This document shows positions 11,240-22,234 of a stretch of 64,000 nucleotides of DNA, piece by piece. Origin of the DNA: Isoetes taiwanensis (lineage: Eukaryota; Streptophyta; Lycopodiopsida; Isoetales; Isoetaceae); NCBI GenBank assembly GCA_021234155.1, contig JAJEKV010000011.1:1362001-1426000 (forward strand). Reading direction: 5' to 3'. The translations under genes were made by a program, and so were the position numbers. Numbering within the stretch: position 1 is the stretch's first letter; each line of letters opens with the position of its first letter. The notes below the pieces were generated by a model that was not told the origin of the DNA, did not search any database, and saw nothing but the letters and a program-made list of their open reading frames with translations.

Positions 11240-14200
11240 CGGCCGGTGCCTCCAACCAAGGATCCATAGGGATCCCACGATTCCACCAGACGCCACGCGT
11301 CGACGTCGTCCATCTTGCATGTAATCCAATCGCTGGAAGCTCACCGGACCGGACCAAGTATCGAGTTCTCCATCTTCACGAATTTTGGTTCTTCTCGACG
11401 AACCCAACTTCCAATTTATAGGCGAATACCAACCCTAGCAAATTTGTTCACGAAAGGTCACCTCCACCGGATATTCCGTAATCATTCCCCACCGATATTT
11501 TGTACCCGCAAACTTTTCGACTCCTCTTTTTAATATTCGACAATCGCCGCCAGCTAATACCGTCCCCGCCATTAAAGTTTTATTCTCCGCCAGAACTCTC
11601 ACGATCTTGGTGCGAAGAAGGCTGTCTCTTGAGATTCTCAATCGTCCACGATCTTTTCGACCGCGTGTCTCCCACGACTCAAAAAAAAAAAAAAAAAAAA
11701 AAACCTTCCCAACCGGCCACTTCCACTCCTCACTTTTCACTCATACTCCACTCCGTCCTTCCGACTTCTCATTACTCGCCACCTCGACCTTCAAGATGGC
11801 TTCTACCTCCAAGAACTCAACACTCAACGCGACGCACCAATGGATCCAGCCGCACTTGAAAATATCAAGTTCGCTTTCTTCATCCGCACCAGCTCCCACA
11901 TCCGGCATCACCTATAACCTCCCCGTGAGTTCCGGATTGTTTCATTTTCTCAAATGTGAACTCCCGGCTCCCAACAAGAACAAATTACAAAGAATTTGTG
12001 GCTAACCCGGTGAAGGCGTAAGATGGATATGCCTCCCAAGTCGATGGAAACCCTATACTCCTAAACCCTCAAACCATAGCCTCTGCCTTTTTCTCTACCC
12101 AATCCGCCCAATGCCTTGTCTTACCTTGACATTGGTAAATATGATATTTCCAAATTCTGCTCTATTCCTTATAATGTCGCACAAACCAAGTCATCCACCT
12201 TTCCAAAGCAACATGATGCCTTTACCAAGTTTCTTTGGAGGAAATTTTTGGTTACTCCATGAAGAATACCTCTATTAACGATGTTTTCTACCATCCGTAC
12301 TATATCCTCACCAACACCACTTTGAAACAATCAATTGACTCAACTCCTCGTATCGTAGATTTCAACAGAACTTGACGCACTTTAAAAAATCCTAACTCTT
12401 CCTGGACCGCCCCATGGGAGCCCACTTCCGTGCTTTCATTAATCATCGACCCCACGCCATCATGCCCCTTCTCCACCAAGCCAACATCCCGACCTTATTG
12501 ATGCTTTGAAAGGTCTTCAACCAAACTCTCCTCCTTCTCAAAGACCATCAATCTCACCACCCACCTCATTTAAATATTTCACAACCACCGCCTCCACCTC
12601 CTCAAATTCCAATTCTCTAAAACCTATTCCTTCGTTGATAACCAACCACCGGAACAACCACCAGCTTAACCCTTGTGCAACAATTCCACTTTCGGACTCA
12701 ACAAAGACCAAAAAAAACAACAAAGAAGAAAGACAACAAAACTCCCATTGATCTCACGAGTACTCACAAGGACACTCACAAAGAATGACCAAGGATCTAT
12801 AAACAAGGGTGACAGATCAAAGCCATCCCATCCACCTCCTCACACCGTGGATACCTACAAGGAAAGCTGTCCTCACCGCCTTTGATGCCCTCCGTGATCA
12901 TCACCGTAACTTCATAGCAGCCACCGGGCACGACACGAGTCCGTGGACCAACTCCAAGCCAAGTCATCACACCAAGACCGATTTGGTCGATCAGAGGCCG
13001 AGAAGAAGCCTTGCACAATCAATTCATGATCCATCGAGAAACCCTTCATCAATCCCAAAGAAATTGTCAAGGAACTCAAGGAGTCCCTCAAACAAAACGA
13101 CACCAAGTACACCGATCTTGAGACACGCTACAACAACTGGGTCGTCCACGAATAATGCTACTCCGAGAACAAAACAACACTTCGTGATAGCCAACTTGAT
13201 ACTTGAGTCCAAGGTCACGACTTTCAAAACCACCTTGCGTATCATAAGGATGCTCACATCGCATCTCTCCAAGGCAAGTTAGACCAGCTCACTAAGAACA
13301 CACGCCGCAGATGCTCTTGAAATAGTTGCACTCAAAACAGACTTGCAAGCCACTCCGACTTCAAGCTCCTCGATTCCCAACTTCTCCGACAAGTCCGACA
13401 CCTCACACGCAAAGTCACGGAATCTGCAGACCGGTCTCTCCGAGCAACAAGATATCATTGCAGACACAAGATACGCTTTTCCGATAGCCGAAAGCGGCAG
13501 ATGATGCGTAAGAAAAGCGGAACAAACCTATCGACTTGCTACGCTATTCCCCTCGACTATCCGAAACCCGCCCGCTACCATGACTATGTGCAAGCAAGGA
13601 AAAACACTTTTCTTTTATTCGGGCGAAAACAAGGGTGATACCACAAGTCCCCCGACAGAAGCTGATATCGAACGACAATGGCCCTTCATGTTCGTCCATG
13701 AACGAGGCACACTTTGTGCTCTCGTCAATTTTGATATCCTACAAAGTTTGCGTGATCTCGACCATTTCGGCTCTCAAACCATAGCCCCCCCCGGCTTATG
13801 TCATGCACGACTTCTACCGGCACATGTTACTCGCTCATCCGATAAACGACCGAGAACTTTAAAGGAGATACACAAATGCGTGTTCTTTTGACCAAGAAGA
13901 ACAAGTACCTCCAAGACACAAAATTTTACGCAAACCGTTACCTCGTAATACATGCCTCTTCTACGTAAAGAAGTGGAGCTATGGCTAGCTTTGAACTTGG
14001 CACGCCCTTCAGACACTATACAACTCAACAAGAACTTGACCTTGCACGCTTGTTCTTACAACATTATGCTTCCTTGCACGACCGCACACGGAGCTGAAAA
14101 TGTAACGCCCTCCCCGATGAGTGGGACCCTCAGACTGCGGATGACATTATGTACATTCCGAGCAGCATGGGAGACAATTACCAAACAGCTACCGAGAAGA

Positions 14201-14911
14201 TATTATTGGAATTCCAAGAACAGATGCGGGATGACCGCACCAACCCCCAAACAACCGAAAGTACACTAGCAAGCTTTGGATGCCCACCTCGATCAAGGTC
14301 AATTCCCCAAAGATGGAGACAAGAATTCGACTAATCAAGTCAAAGAACATGCATTGACACCCACGGCAATTGCAGCAGACAAACGTTGGGACCCACGCTT
14401 CATCCGCAGACGAAAATGGCGGAGGATGAAACTTTGGACAACACCAACAACCGGATATACATGCCCAATGCGTGTTCGTGGAAGACCGCCTGCATGCAAT
14501 TTCTGGTCTTGTAACCTTCCTTGCCAAGGCCAAAACTTCAGCTGATCCATCCAGATTTCGCAAGCGTAATTGCGGCAAAGACTCATGACCATACTCCGTA
14601 GTATGCGTAAACGCAAGTGCCGATCCATTTTTGCAACCCCAATGCAAATGCCGGAAAGTTCGGGTTGGACCTTGTCTTATACATGGAGATCACAAATCTT
14701 CCATCCGAGATCCACGCCACTGAGAACATGATTTCCGCTTTCTCATAGGAGCAAACAATGTTTGGCATCCAGACTCAAGCAACTGAAAAGAGACGAACAA
14801 CACTCGAATGAATACAGATGGTGAGCCTCCCTCATCTCTATGTTCAAGATCGAAAGAGGAACGAGGATTCCCACCCCACGAATTCATGCCCCTTTCTAGC
14901 CAATAAGTGTA
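11240..14911 (+). pseudogene. Extra 3' coding-like region of the gypsy element (unrecognised)
   Basis: About 3.7 kb lie between the end of integrase and the 3' LTR, far more than a plain gypsy element needs. Fragments of coding look recur in changing frames: a start MASTSKNSTLN at about 11796, a glutamine/serine/proline-rich stretch near 12500-12750, coiled-coil-like heptads (AHIASLQGKLDQLTKN) near 13250-13300, and DLARLFLQHY and YIPSSMGDNYQTATEKILLEFQ near 14040-14220. I recognise no domain. By position it could be an additional ORF like those of Tat-group or envelope-bearing plant gypsy elements. I see no clear signal peptide or transmembrane segment, so I do not call it env. Confidence 0.5.
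11681..11703 (+). repeat. A23 homopolymer
   Basis: A run of 23 A residues within the extra 3' region of the gypsy element, just upstream of the MASTSKN frame. Such a run is also a place where assembly length errors are expected. Confidence 0.95.
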
Positions 14912-14925
14912 GTTTGGTAGGGGAG
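14912..14925 (+). promoter_or_regulatory. Polypurine tract of the gypsy element
   Basis: GTTTGGTAGGGGAG directly abuts the TGTTAG start of the 3' LTR, the position of the plus-strand primer. Confidence 0.6.
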
Positions 14926-15536
14926 TGTTAGCCCCTGCTGGCCCGCGCATTAATGTGTCTATACTTGCCGCATGAGGGCGAGGCCCCACCGCCACGGTGT
15001 CCAAGAAGAGGGATCCACAAAGCACACGGCGGGTCAAAGCTCCTCCAAGAAGCGTAAGACCCAAAGGTAGGACCCACGGCCGGGCCACTACTTGTCTCAT
15101 TAGCACGGCCGGACCAAATTCAGATTCCCTGCTCGAGTGCCCAAGTAGTGGAGCACGCAGCGTTGTCATGATGAGGATCAGATTCAGGCCCGTAGGGCCA
15201 CTCGTGTTCCTATATATTGTAGCATTTTGCTCCTTCAAAAAGAGGGTTCGTGAGTGTTCTTTTGTGTCACTACAGAGCGACATCTTTGGTCGCCTCACAG
15301 CTCTTTTTGAGCCTTCATTGTACACTTGTTTTGATCAATGGATTGCCGTGTTCTCCACAAGTGTCTTGTGTGTTTCATTGTGTATTGCCATTGCTGTTTT
15401 ATCTGAGTTTTTCTTGTTCTTTCCTCTGTTAGCAAAAATCCCGCGTGACAAGAGTGTCTCAGGATTTGCCCTGCCGGACTTCACGGATCTCACAGAGATC
15501 TGTCCCTCAGGCGATCCCGAGCCCGGACCCCAAACA
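14926..15536 (+). repeat. 3' LTR of the gypsy element
   Basis: 611 bp, starting TGTTAG and ending CCCCAAACA. It is homologous over its full length to 4488-5091, with many one- to four-base indels. The following bases are ACGCGAAAT and then a T-run. Confidence 0.92.
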
Positions 15537-15784
15537 ACGCGAAATTTTTTTTTTCCGGCCGGCGAGGTTTTTATACGTTAAATACGTATTTTTTGACTTT
15601 ATACGTCAGGAATTTTAATTTTATACGTATAGAACCTATTCCTGATGCAGATGCCAAGGTAGTAGTGAAATATGGCATATAGATGTTGATTACACCTTCT
15701 AGGACAAATTCATGAGACAGTAAGCACTACTTACACAAGGAATACCTCCAATTCTGGGAAAGGACTCGCAAGAGACACAAAACC
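15537..15784. other. Spacer with TACGT-rich words
   Basis: No gene. Several ATACGT words (ATACGTTAAATACGTATT and relatives) lie near 15570-15630. A block TTCTGGGAAAGGACTCGCAA near 15756 recurs at about 16393. Confidence 0.5.
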
Positions 15785-15978
15785 GGATAGATAGGCTTGT
15801 CATTCATCACAGCAGCAATATACAATGTTTGGAAGAATAGAGAGGGGTAGCCGACCATAGGAACAATATCGGACTACCCCGTAAAAAGAAATGTGCACAG
15901 GCAATATAAAAGGGTAATGGCGACAACTTCTCATCGGGATAAAAAACCCCGCCCTTTCGGGTTTTCGAGGAAAACCCT

Positions 15979-16162
15979 AATGAGAAATGTCACCAACAAC
16001 CTTGAATGTGTTGCCTGGAAAACCGAAAGAGATGAGTTGATGGCGAACACAAAATATAGCAGGACCCCAGATGAGAAATGGTCGCCAACAACCTTGAATG
16101 TGTTGCCTGGAAAACCGAAAGAGATGATTTGATGGCGAACACAAAATATAGCAGGACCCCAG
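15979..16162. repeat. Tandem duplication of about 92 bp
   Basis: Two adjacent copies containing CAACAACCTTGAATGTGTTG, GAAAACCGAAAGAGATGA and ATATAGCAGGACCCCAGA, differing at only a few bases. Confidence 0.9.
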
Positions 16163-16534
16163 AAGAGGGCGGAAGCCTGCAAGCAACACAAAAACCCCTA
16201 AAAAAACCCGTGAATGGTTAGAGAAAAGCAAACTCATGCCCTCACGCAGCAGGGCGGGAATGGAGGGAAGCAACGAGAATAGAAGAAGAGCTGCTGTGAG
16301 AAGACGCCGATAACTGGTGCGAAAGAGGAAAGAGCCTTATATAGCAGCTCGTCCTTTCCCAGAATGGCGATCCGATGGCTCGGATCGATGCTATTCTGGG
16401 AAAGGACTCGCAAGAGACACAAAACCGGCCGACTACCAAAGAACTTCCTTAACTATAAGCCGAGGGCGTAAAACCTGCAAGCAACACAAAGAACTCGAAA
16501 AAACACCCGTGAATGGTTAGAGAAAATTCAACAT

Positions 16535-16870
16535 GAAGCAGAAAAAGAGAGCATCACCCCAATAGGGTGGAGAACAAAGACCCAAGCGCCAAAAACAATG
16601 AATGTTGCCTCGAAACGGAAAAACAATTACGTAGAAAGAAATATGCGTCACCCCCGAGGTGGAAATAAACAGCATCACCCGCAGGGGAGATAACATCACC
16701 CAACGGGTGGAAAACAATTATGCGTCACCCAACGGGTGGAAAACAATTACGTAAAAAGAAATATGCGTTACCCTGGAGGTAGACAGCATCAAGCCGCAGG
16801 TGGAAATAGCATCACCACCATGGTGGAAAAAAGCGTCACCCAACGGGTGGATAACAATCATGTAAAAAGA
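16535..16870. repeat. Hairpin-bearing minisatellite, CACCCnnnGGGTGG motif
   Basis: About nine irregularly spaced copies of GC(A/G)TCACCC-nnn-GGGTGG, many followed by AAAACAATTACGTAAAAAGAAATATGC-like filler quoted here only in part. Each motif can fold into a small stem. The related units to the right contain only two such motifs, so this member has expanded them. Confidence 0.8.
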
Positions 16871-17294
16871 AATATGCATTGCAAAATAATGCTAGACAAT
16901 GTTATCTACAACATCACTAAAGATGATAAATAGACAATGTGGTGCCAAACGCAATATGCATCATATCCAGATAAAGTTAAATAGCGACACCATGCACAAA
17001 TTAGAATGTGCCCAATACAATACCTTGTGGACAACAACGTAGGACACCCCATATCTAAATAAAGAGAAGCATAAAAATGAAAAATAATCCAATATAAACC
17101 CATGTCGGAAAATCTCAATGCAGTGCCAAATGCAATATGCATCCTATCGAGATAAAGCCAAATAGCAAATATGCGAAAGATATGTAATGAGCATACCAAA
17201 TAGAAAAAGATCCGCTACAAGCGCAAAAACCCTCAATAGACAGCTAGAACCGCCAGGTGTGGAGTTGGGTCGCAAAAGTTTATAGCGGAGGAGA
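16871..17294. other. AT-rich segment inside the repeat member
   Basis: No gene seen. The words CAATATGCATC.TATC (16949 and 17131) with GATAAAG.(C/T)AAATAG following occur twice, an imperfect dispersed duplication about 180 bp apart. Confidence 0.4.
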
Positions 17295-18983
17295 ATATCC
17301 GATGAAACGTCGATGAAGAACTCCGCAATAAGTAGCAAACGCCCAACCTGAAGAACGGTCCAAAACGCATGCGATGCATGCATGCGACGCATGCAATGCA
17401 TGCATGCTCGTCTTGAGCAAGAATGGCGATTAAGCTCACGAATCGGCGACATTCTTTCACCGCGACCGCATGAAACCAACAAAGCCCGAATACCAAAGGA
17501 CTTCCTTAACAAACTAGGATCGAGGACGAAGGTCACGGGATGAAGGCTAAAGGCGGAAAGGACAGCGAGAAAGCAACGCCAACTTGGCCAAACCAAAAAG
17601 AAGCCCCTCCCCGCTTGGAAACAAATCGAGAAGCGAATAAGGTACTCTTCCTCTTCTTCTCAAGCATACCTTATTCTCTTTGATTTGTTTCCGCAGGAGG
17701 GGAAATTTTTGACCAATGTGGCGTTGCTCCGCCGTTCCTTTCCGCCTTTATCCTTCATCTTGTGACCTTCGCCCCCCATCCTAATGTGTTAAGAAAGTCC
17801 TTTGGTTTTCGCTTTGTTGGTTTCATGCGAGTCGCAAAGAATGTCGCCGATTTGGCGAGCGAATCGGCATTCTGCTCAAGATCAGCATGCATGCATCGCG
17901 ATTTTGGGTCGCTCATCGGTTACGCCATACTTATTGCGTGAAGTTCTTCATCGATGTTTCATCGGCGCTTCTTCTCTCGGCATACCTTATTCTCTTTGAA
18001 CCCACCTCCCCTTCTTTGTTTATTATATTTTTTGTACAAGTTCCGCTTTATCATGTTTTCCACCCGGTGGGTGATGCTTTTTCCACCCAATCGGGTGATG
18101 CTATTATTTGGTATGTTTCTCGCTTGTTGTTGGTGATGTGTACAAGTCTGGGTTGGCGAGTGCCTTTACGTTTGTCTAAGCCCCTTGTCGAGGGCTTATC
18201 ACTAGGGCTTTTCCTCGAAAACCCGAAGGGCTGGTTTTTAATCCCCGATAAGCTTTCAGCAGGTACATCAGCCACTCATCTATTATCATTGTATTTGTTT
18301 TGGGGTCCAAATGATATAATTGGATTTTCCTTTATTTTTAAAGTGGGTAGTTCGTGATATGTGCGCTATCCACCGTCCACCATTGTAGAAAATCTGGCTT
18401 GAGATGACCGATAGATAGGCTTCTCATTCATCTCAAGCAGATTTTCTACAATGAGGGATGCGATAGAATACACATACCTAACCTACCACGAAAAATAAAG
18501 GGAAAATCCAATTATATCACTTGGACCCCAAAACAAATACAATGCTAATAGATGAGTGGTTGATGTACCGCCGAAAAGCTTATCACCGGATTAAAAAACC
18601 CGCTTTCGGTTTTCGAGGAAAACCCTAGTGATAAGCCTTCGACAAGGGGCTTAGACAAACGTGAAGGCATAGAATCGCCCCAAAACCCGCAAGATGGAGA
18701 AGTCAAAACGGATGGCGCCGCCAACCAGCACTGCGCACATCACCAACAACAAACGAGAAACATACCAAAGAATAGCATCACCCAGTGGGTGGAAAAAAAG
18801 CATCACCCAACCGGGTGGAAAAACATGATAAATAGAACTTGTACAAAATATAATAAACAAAGAAGGGGGGGAGGGTGGGTTCAAAGAGAATAAGGTACTG
18901 CTGAGAGAAGAGGAAGCGCCGATGAAACGTCGATGAAGAACTCCGCAATAAGTACCAAACGCCCAACCTGAAGAACGGTCCAA

Positions 18984-19030
18984 AACGCATGCGATGCATG
19001 CATGCGACGCATGCAATGCATGCATGCTCG
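18984..19030. repeat. GCATGC/CATGCATG repeat
   Basis: Dense (GCATGCAT)-type palindromic words. Equivalent tracts occur in the other units near 17370-17410, 19543-19595 and 20740-20800, with different copy numbers. Confidence 0.85.
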
Positions 19031-20109
19031 TCTTGAGCAAGAATGGCGATTCGCTACGCGAATCGACGACATTCTTGCACTGCGACTCGCATGAAACCAA
19101 CAAAGCGCCCGAATACCAAAGGACTTCCTTAACAAACTAGGATCGAGGACGAAGGTCACAGGATGAAGGCTAAAGGCCGGAAAGGACAGCAGGAAAGCAA
19201 CGCCAACTTGGCCAAACCAGGCAGGAAGAAGCCCCTCCCCTGCTTGGAAACAAATCAAAGCGAATAAGGTACTCTTCCTCTTCTTCTCAGCAGTACCTTA
19301 TTCTCTTTGATTTGTTTCCAGGCAGGGGAGGGGCTTCTTCCTGCCTGGTTTGACCAATTTGGCGTTGCTTTCCTGCTGTCCTTTCCGGCCTTTAGCCTTC
19401 ATCTTGTGACCTTCGTCCTCGATCCTAGTGTGTTAAGGAAGTCCTTTGGTTTTCGGGCGCTTTGTTGGTTTCATGCGAGTCGCAGTGCAAGAATGTCGTC
19501 GATTCGCGTAGCGAATCGGCATTCTTGCTTAAGACGAGCATGCATGCATTGCATGCGTCGCATGCATGCATCGCATGCATGCATCGCATGCGTTTTGGGC
19601 CGTTCATCAGGTTGGGCGTTTGCTACTTATTGCAGAGTTCTTCATCGACGTTTCATCGGCGCTTCCTCTTCTCTCAGCAGTACCTTATTCTCTTTGAACC
19701 CACCCTCCCCCCCTTCTTTGTTTATTATATTTTGTACAAGTTCTATTTATCATGTTTTTCCACCCGGTTGGGTGATGCTTTTTTTCCACCCACTGGGTGA
19801 TGCTATTCTTTGGTATGTTTCTCGTTTGTTGTTGGTGATGTGCAGGTACAGGTTGGCGAGCGCCATCCGTTTTGACTTCTCCATGCGCGGGTTTTTGGGA
19901 GCGATTCTATGCCTTACGTTTGTCTAAGCCCCTTGTCGAAGGCTTATCACTAGGGTTTTTCCTCGAAAACCCGAAAGGGCGGGGTTTTTTAATCCCGGTG
20001 ATAAGCTTTCGGCAGGTACATCAGCCACTCATCTATTAGCATTGTATTTGTTTTGGGGTCCAAGTGATATAATTGGATTTTCCCTTTATTTTTCGTGGGT
20101 AGTTCGCAT

Positions 20110-20228
20110 GTGTGCGGCTATCCACTGTCCACCATTGCAGAAAATCTGCTGAGATAAATGAGAAGCCTATCTATCAGTCATCTCAGCAGATTTTCTACAA
20201 TGGTGGACAGTGGATAGCCGCACAGATG
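20110..20228. repeat. Near-perfect inverted repeat at a unit junction
   Basis: Arms containing GCGGCTATCCACTGTCCACC on the left and GGTGGACAGTGGATAGCCGC on the right continue through CAGATTTTCTACAATGG-type sequence to a 24-nt loop (AAATGAGAAGCCTATCTATC plus a few bases). It is the best-preserved tail-to-tail junction of the array. Confidence 0.9.
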
Positions 20229-21305
20229 CGAACTACCCACGAAAAATAAAGGGAAAATCCAATTATATCATTTGGACCCCAAAACAAATACAATGATAAT
20301 AGATGAGTGACTGATGTACCTGCTGAAAGCTTATCACCGGGATTAAAAAACCCCGCCCTTTCAGGTTTTCGAGGAAAAACACTAGTGATAAGCCCTCGAC
20401 AAGGGGCTTAGACAAACGTAAGGCATAGAATCGCTCCCAAAAACCCGCGCATGGAGAAGTCAAAACGGATGGCACTCGCCAACCTGTACCTGCACATCAC
20501 CAACAACAAACGAGAAACATACCAAAGAATAGCATCACCCAGTGGGTGGAAAAAAAGCATCACCCACCGGGTGGAAAAACATGATAAATAGAACTTGTAC
20601 AAAATATAATAAACAAAGAAGGGGGGGAGGGTGGGTTCAAAGAGAATAAGGTACTGCTGAGAGAAGAGGAAGCGCCGATGAAACGTCGATGAAGAACTCT
20701 GCAATAAGTAGCAAACGCCCAACCTGATGAACGGCCCAAAACGCATGCGATGCATGCATGCGATGCATGCATGCGACGCATGCAATGCATGCATGCTCGT
20801 CTTAAGCAAGAATGCCGATTCGCTACGCGAATCGACGACATTCTTGCACTGCGACTCGCATGAAATCAACAAAGCGCCCGAATACCAAAGGACTTCCTTA
20901 ACAAACTAGGATCGAGGACGAAGGTCACAGGATGAAGGCTAAAGGCCGGAAAGGACAGCAGGAAAGCAACGCCAAATTGGCCAAACCAGGCAGGAAGAAG
21001 CCCCTCCCCTGCCTGGAAACAAATCAAAGAGAATAAGGTACTGCTGAGAGAAGAGGATCGATGCTATAACTTCTTGTGGCGTCGTGATGTCAAAATCAAA
21101 CATTCTTTCAGAAACGATTCCCTTCTTCCCTTTGCCGCATATTTTTTCAAGGGAATTTTCATAATTCCATACACAATAGAAAAAGAATCTGAATAAAGTT
21201 AAGTACAAATATACATTGACTGATCACTTTCAACAAATTGTATCTTGAACTGCACAATCTTTATTAAATGCCTATAGGAATAACCATTAGTTCTCATTAT
21301 GTAAT

Positions 21306-21420
21306 GTGGAATGGGAAGGGGGAGGGCATTCTTGCCGCCCGACCTGCGAGCCGCTGAGGCGCCGTTGGATTCGACCCAGTCGTGGGTCTAGCAAGAATGC
21401 CCGACCCCTTCCTGTTCCAC
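21306..21420. repeat. 115-nt fold-back hairpin
   Basis: Left arm starts GTGGAATGGGAAGGGGG and continues AGGGCATTCTTGC. The right arm is GCAAGAATGCCCG continuing to CCCCTTCCTGTTCCAC. About 30-nt arms pair with few mismatches around a GC-rich loop of about 55 nt. This could be a small MITE or a MIRNA-like precursor. Sequence alone cannot decide. Confidence 0.75.
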
Positions 21421-21421
21421 G

Positions 21422-21532
21422 ACGTCAAGGCAAAAGTTAACCGGATTCTATAGGTTTTGTGGTAGTGATTTGTCATTCTTGATTAGAAAGGATGCAGAAA
21501 CTGCCGGAAGGCAGACCCACTTGCCTTGACGT
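21422..21532. repeat. Second, adjacent inverted repeat
   Basis: Perfect 12-bp arms ACGTCAAGGCAA (21422-21433) and TTGCCTTGACGT (21521-21532) enclose about 87 bp. The pair starts directly where the previous hairpin ends. Confidence 0.65.
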
Positions 21533-21539
21533 AATTGTA

Positions 21540-22140
21540 TTTGAGTACCTGCATTATCCAGTAGTAACTTTAGCCCATTCTTTCATCCTAAAAACATGAT
21601 GATCTATGTTCTAAATTCGAATGCCCATATTTTCTTTTAAAATAGATGCTACAATTATACGTAAAAAATACTGGTCAAACAGAAAGATGACAAGAATGAT
21701 GGTTTACCTCTAAACTTCTGCAATCATATTTCTTTTTTACAGTTTCTTTTTTGGATCAATTACCAGTCAACCCCAGCTAGGAAAACGAAAAGCGCCTATC
21801 AAAGAACAATACTAAAACTAAAAGCATAATTTACAACGTCCAGAATGGAGAAAAGGGTTCATTGAAGAAATTAGACGAATCCGAAGAAATTAGAGGAGTC
21901 CAATAAATCACGGCACAAACCTGTGGATGTTCTTATAAAATTAGTGCCTCTTCTTTAATCAAATCACAGATGCCTTCTGAAAGCTACACATTGGTTCCGA
22001 TCATATCACTGGGATAAGCTCTTATGACCGAAAATCCATCTGCTATACTACTTCATGGATGCGACTAAGGAATTGCCGATATTTGGTATACTTTTGTGAT
22101 TATTTATCCTCTTTTTAGGCTAGTAAAATATGACTCAACT
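21540..22140. other. AT-rich non-coding stretch
   Basis: I see no gene, RNA or repeat that I can support here. Confidence 0.4.
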
Positions 22141-22234
22141 TCGTTATTTATACAAGAAATTTATTGAGGCGACCTTGGCCGCCTCGAACATTTCTCTTAC
22201 GCCTCCCATGTGGGGTTGTACCTACTATTAATGT

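Larger units (their letters stand above)
4488..15536 (+). mobile_element. Full-length Ty3/gypsy LTR retrotransposon, frameshifted
   Basis: An 11-kb element bounded by two LTRs that begin TGTTAG and end CCCCAAACA. Internal order is gag, protease, RT, RNase H, integrase, the Ty3/gypsy (Metaviridae) order. Nearly every domain is recognisable, but the reading frame shifts many times through small indels, so the copy is not translatable as given. The 5-bp flanks (CAGCG left, ACGCG right) are not identical, so a target-site duplication is not demonstrable. The two LTRs differ mainly by scattered short indels rather than substitutions. A large region between integrase and the 3' LTR is unusual. No chromodomain is visible after integrase. 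Confidence 0.93.
15785..17645 (-). repeat. Long divergent member of the palindrome repeat family
   Basis: This block shares with the units at 17646-21056 the GATAGATAGGCTT...TCATTCATC end (15790-15815), the hairpin-forming word GGGTTTTCGAGGAAAACCC (15958-15977) and CACCC...GGGTGG motifs. Its last 350 bp (about 17295-17645) align with the outer part of the inverted units (CATGCATG-rich segment, GACTTCCTTAACAAACTAGG). It is longer than the others because of a tandem duplication and an expanded minisatellite. No protein is recognisable. Open frames here arise from repeat composition. Confidence 0.6.
17646..21056. repeat. Alternating inverted units forming a 3.4-kb palindrome
   Basis: Four units of about 750-890 bp alternate in orientation: 17646-18400 (+), 18430-19275 (-), 19290-20150 (+), 20175-21056 (-). 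The main axis is at about 19283 (CGAATAAGGTACT...AGTACCTTATTC). Two secondary axes carry asymmetric loops of about 25 nt, near 18405-18430 and 20156-20179. The loops are reverse complements of each other, exactly as a palindrome about 19283 requires. Each unit contains a CATGCATG-rich segment, a CACCC...GGGTGG pair and GGGTTTTCGAGGAAAACCC. The units differ by small indels, and the first is the most degraded. No protein domain is visible. Confidence 0.9.

Noticed and set aside
11603-15325. Envelope gene in the extra region of the gypsy element
   Set aside because: No signal peptide, transmembrane segment or conserved cysteine pattern could be seen, so the region is left unassigned.
16535-16870. 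CRISPR-like array of regularly spaced repeats
   Set aside because: Spacing and repeat sequence are irregular, spacers are similar to each other, and the context is a plant nuclear repeat.
19307-19927. 206-codon frame in the palindromic repeat
   Set aside because: The equivalent frames in the other units are broken at different points and no domain is present. A by-product of the repeat.
17646-21056. Palindrome caused by an untrimmed PacBio hairpin adapter
   Set aside because: The junction loops do not contain the adapter sequence and the units differ in divergence. An artefact of another kind remains possible and is noted in the findings.
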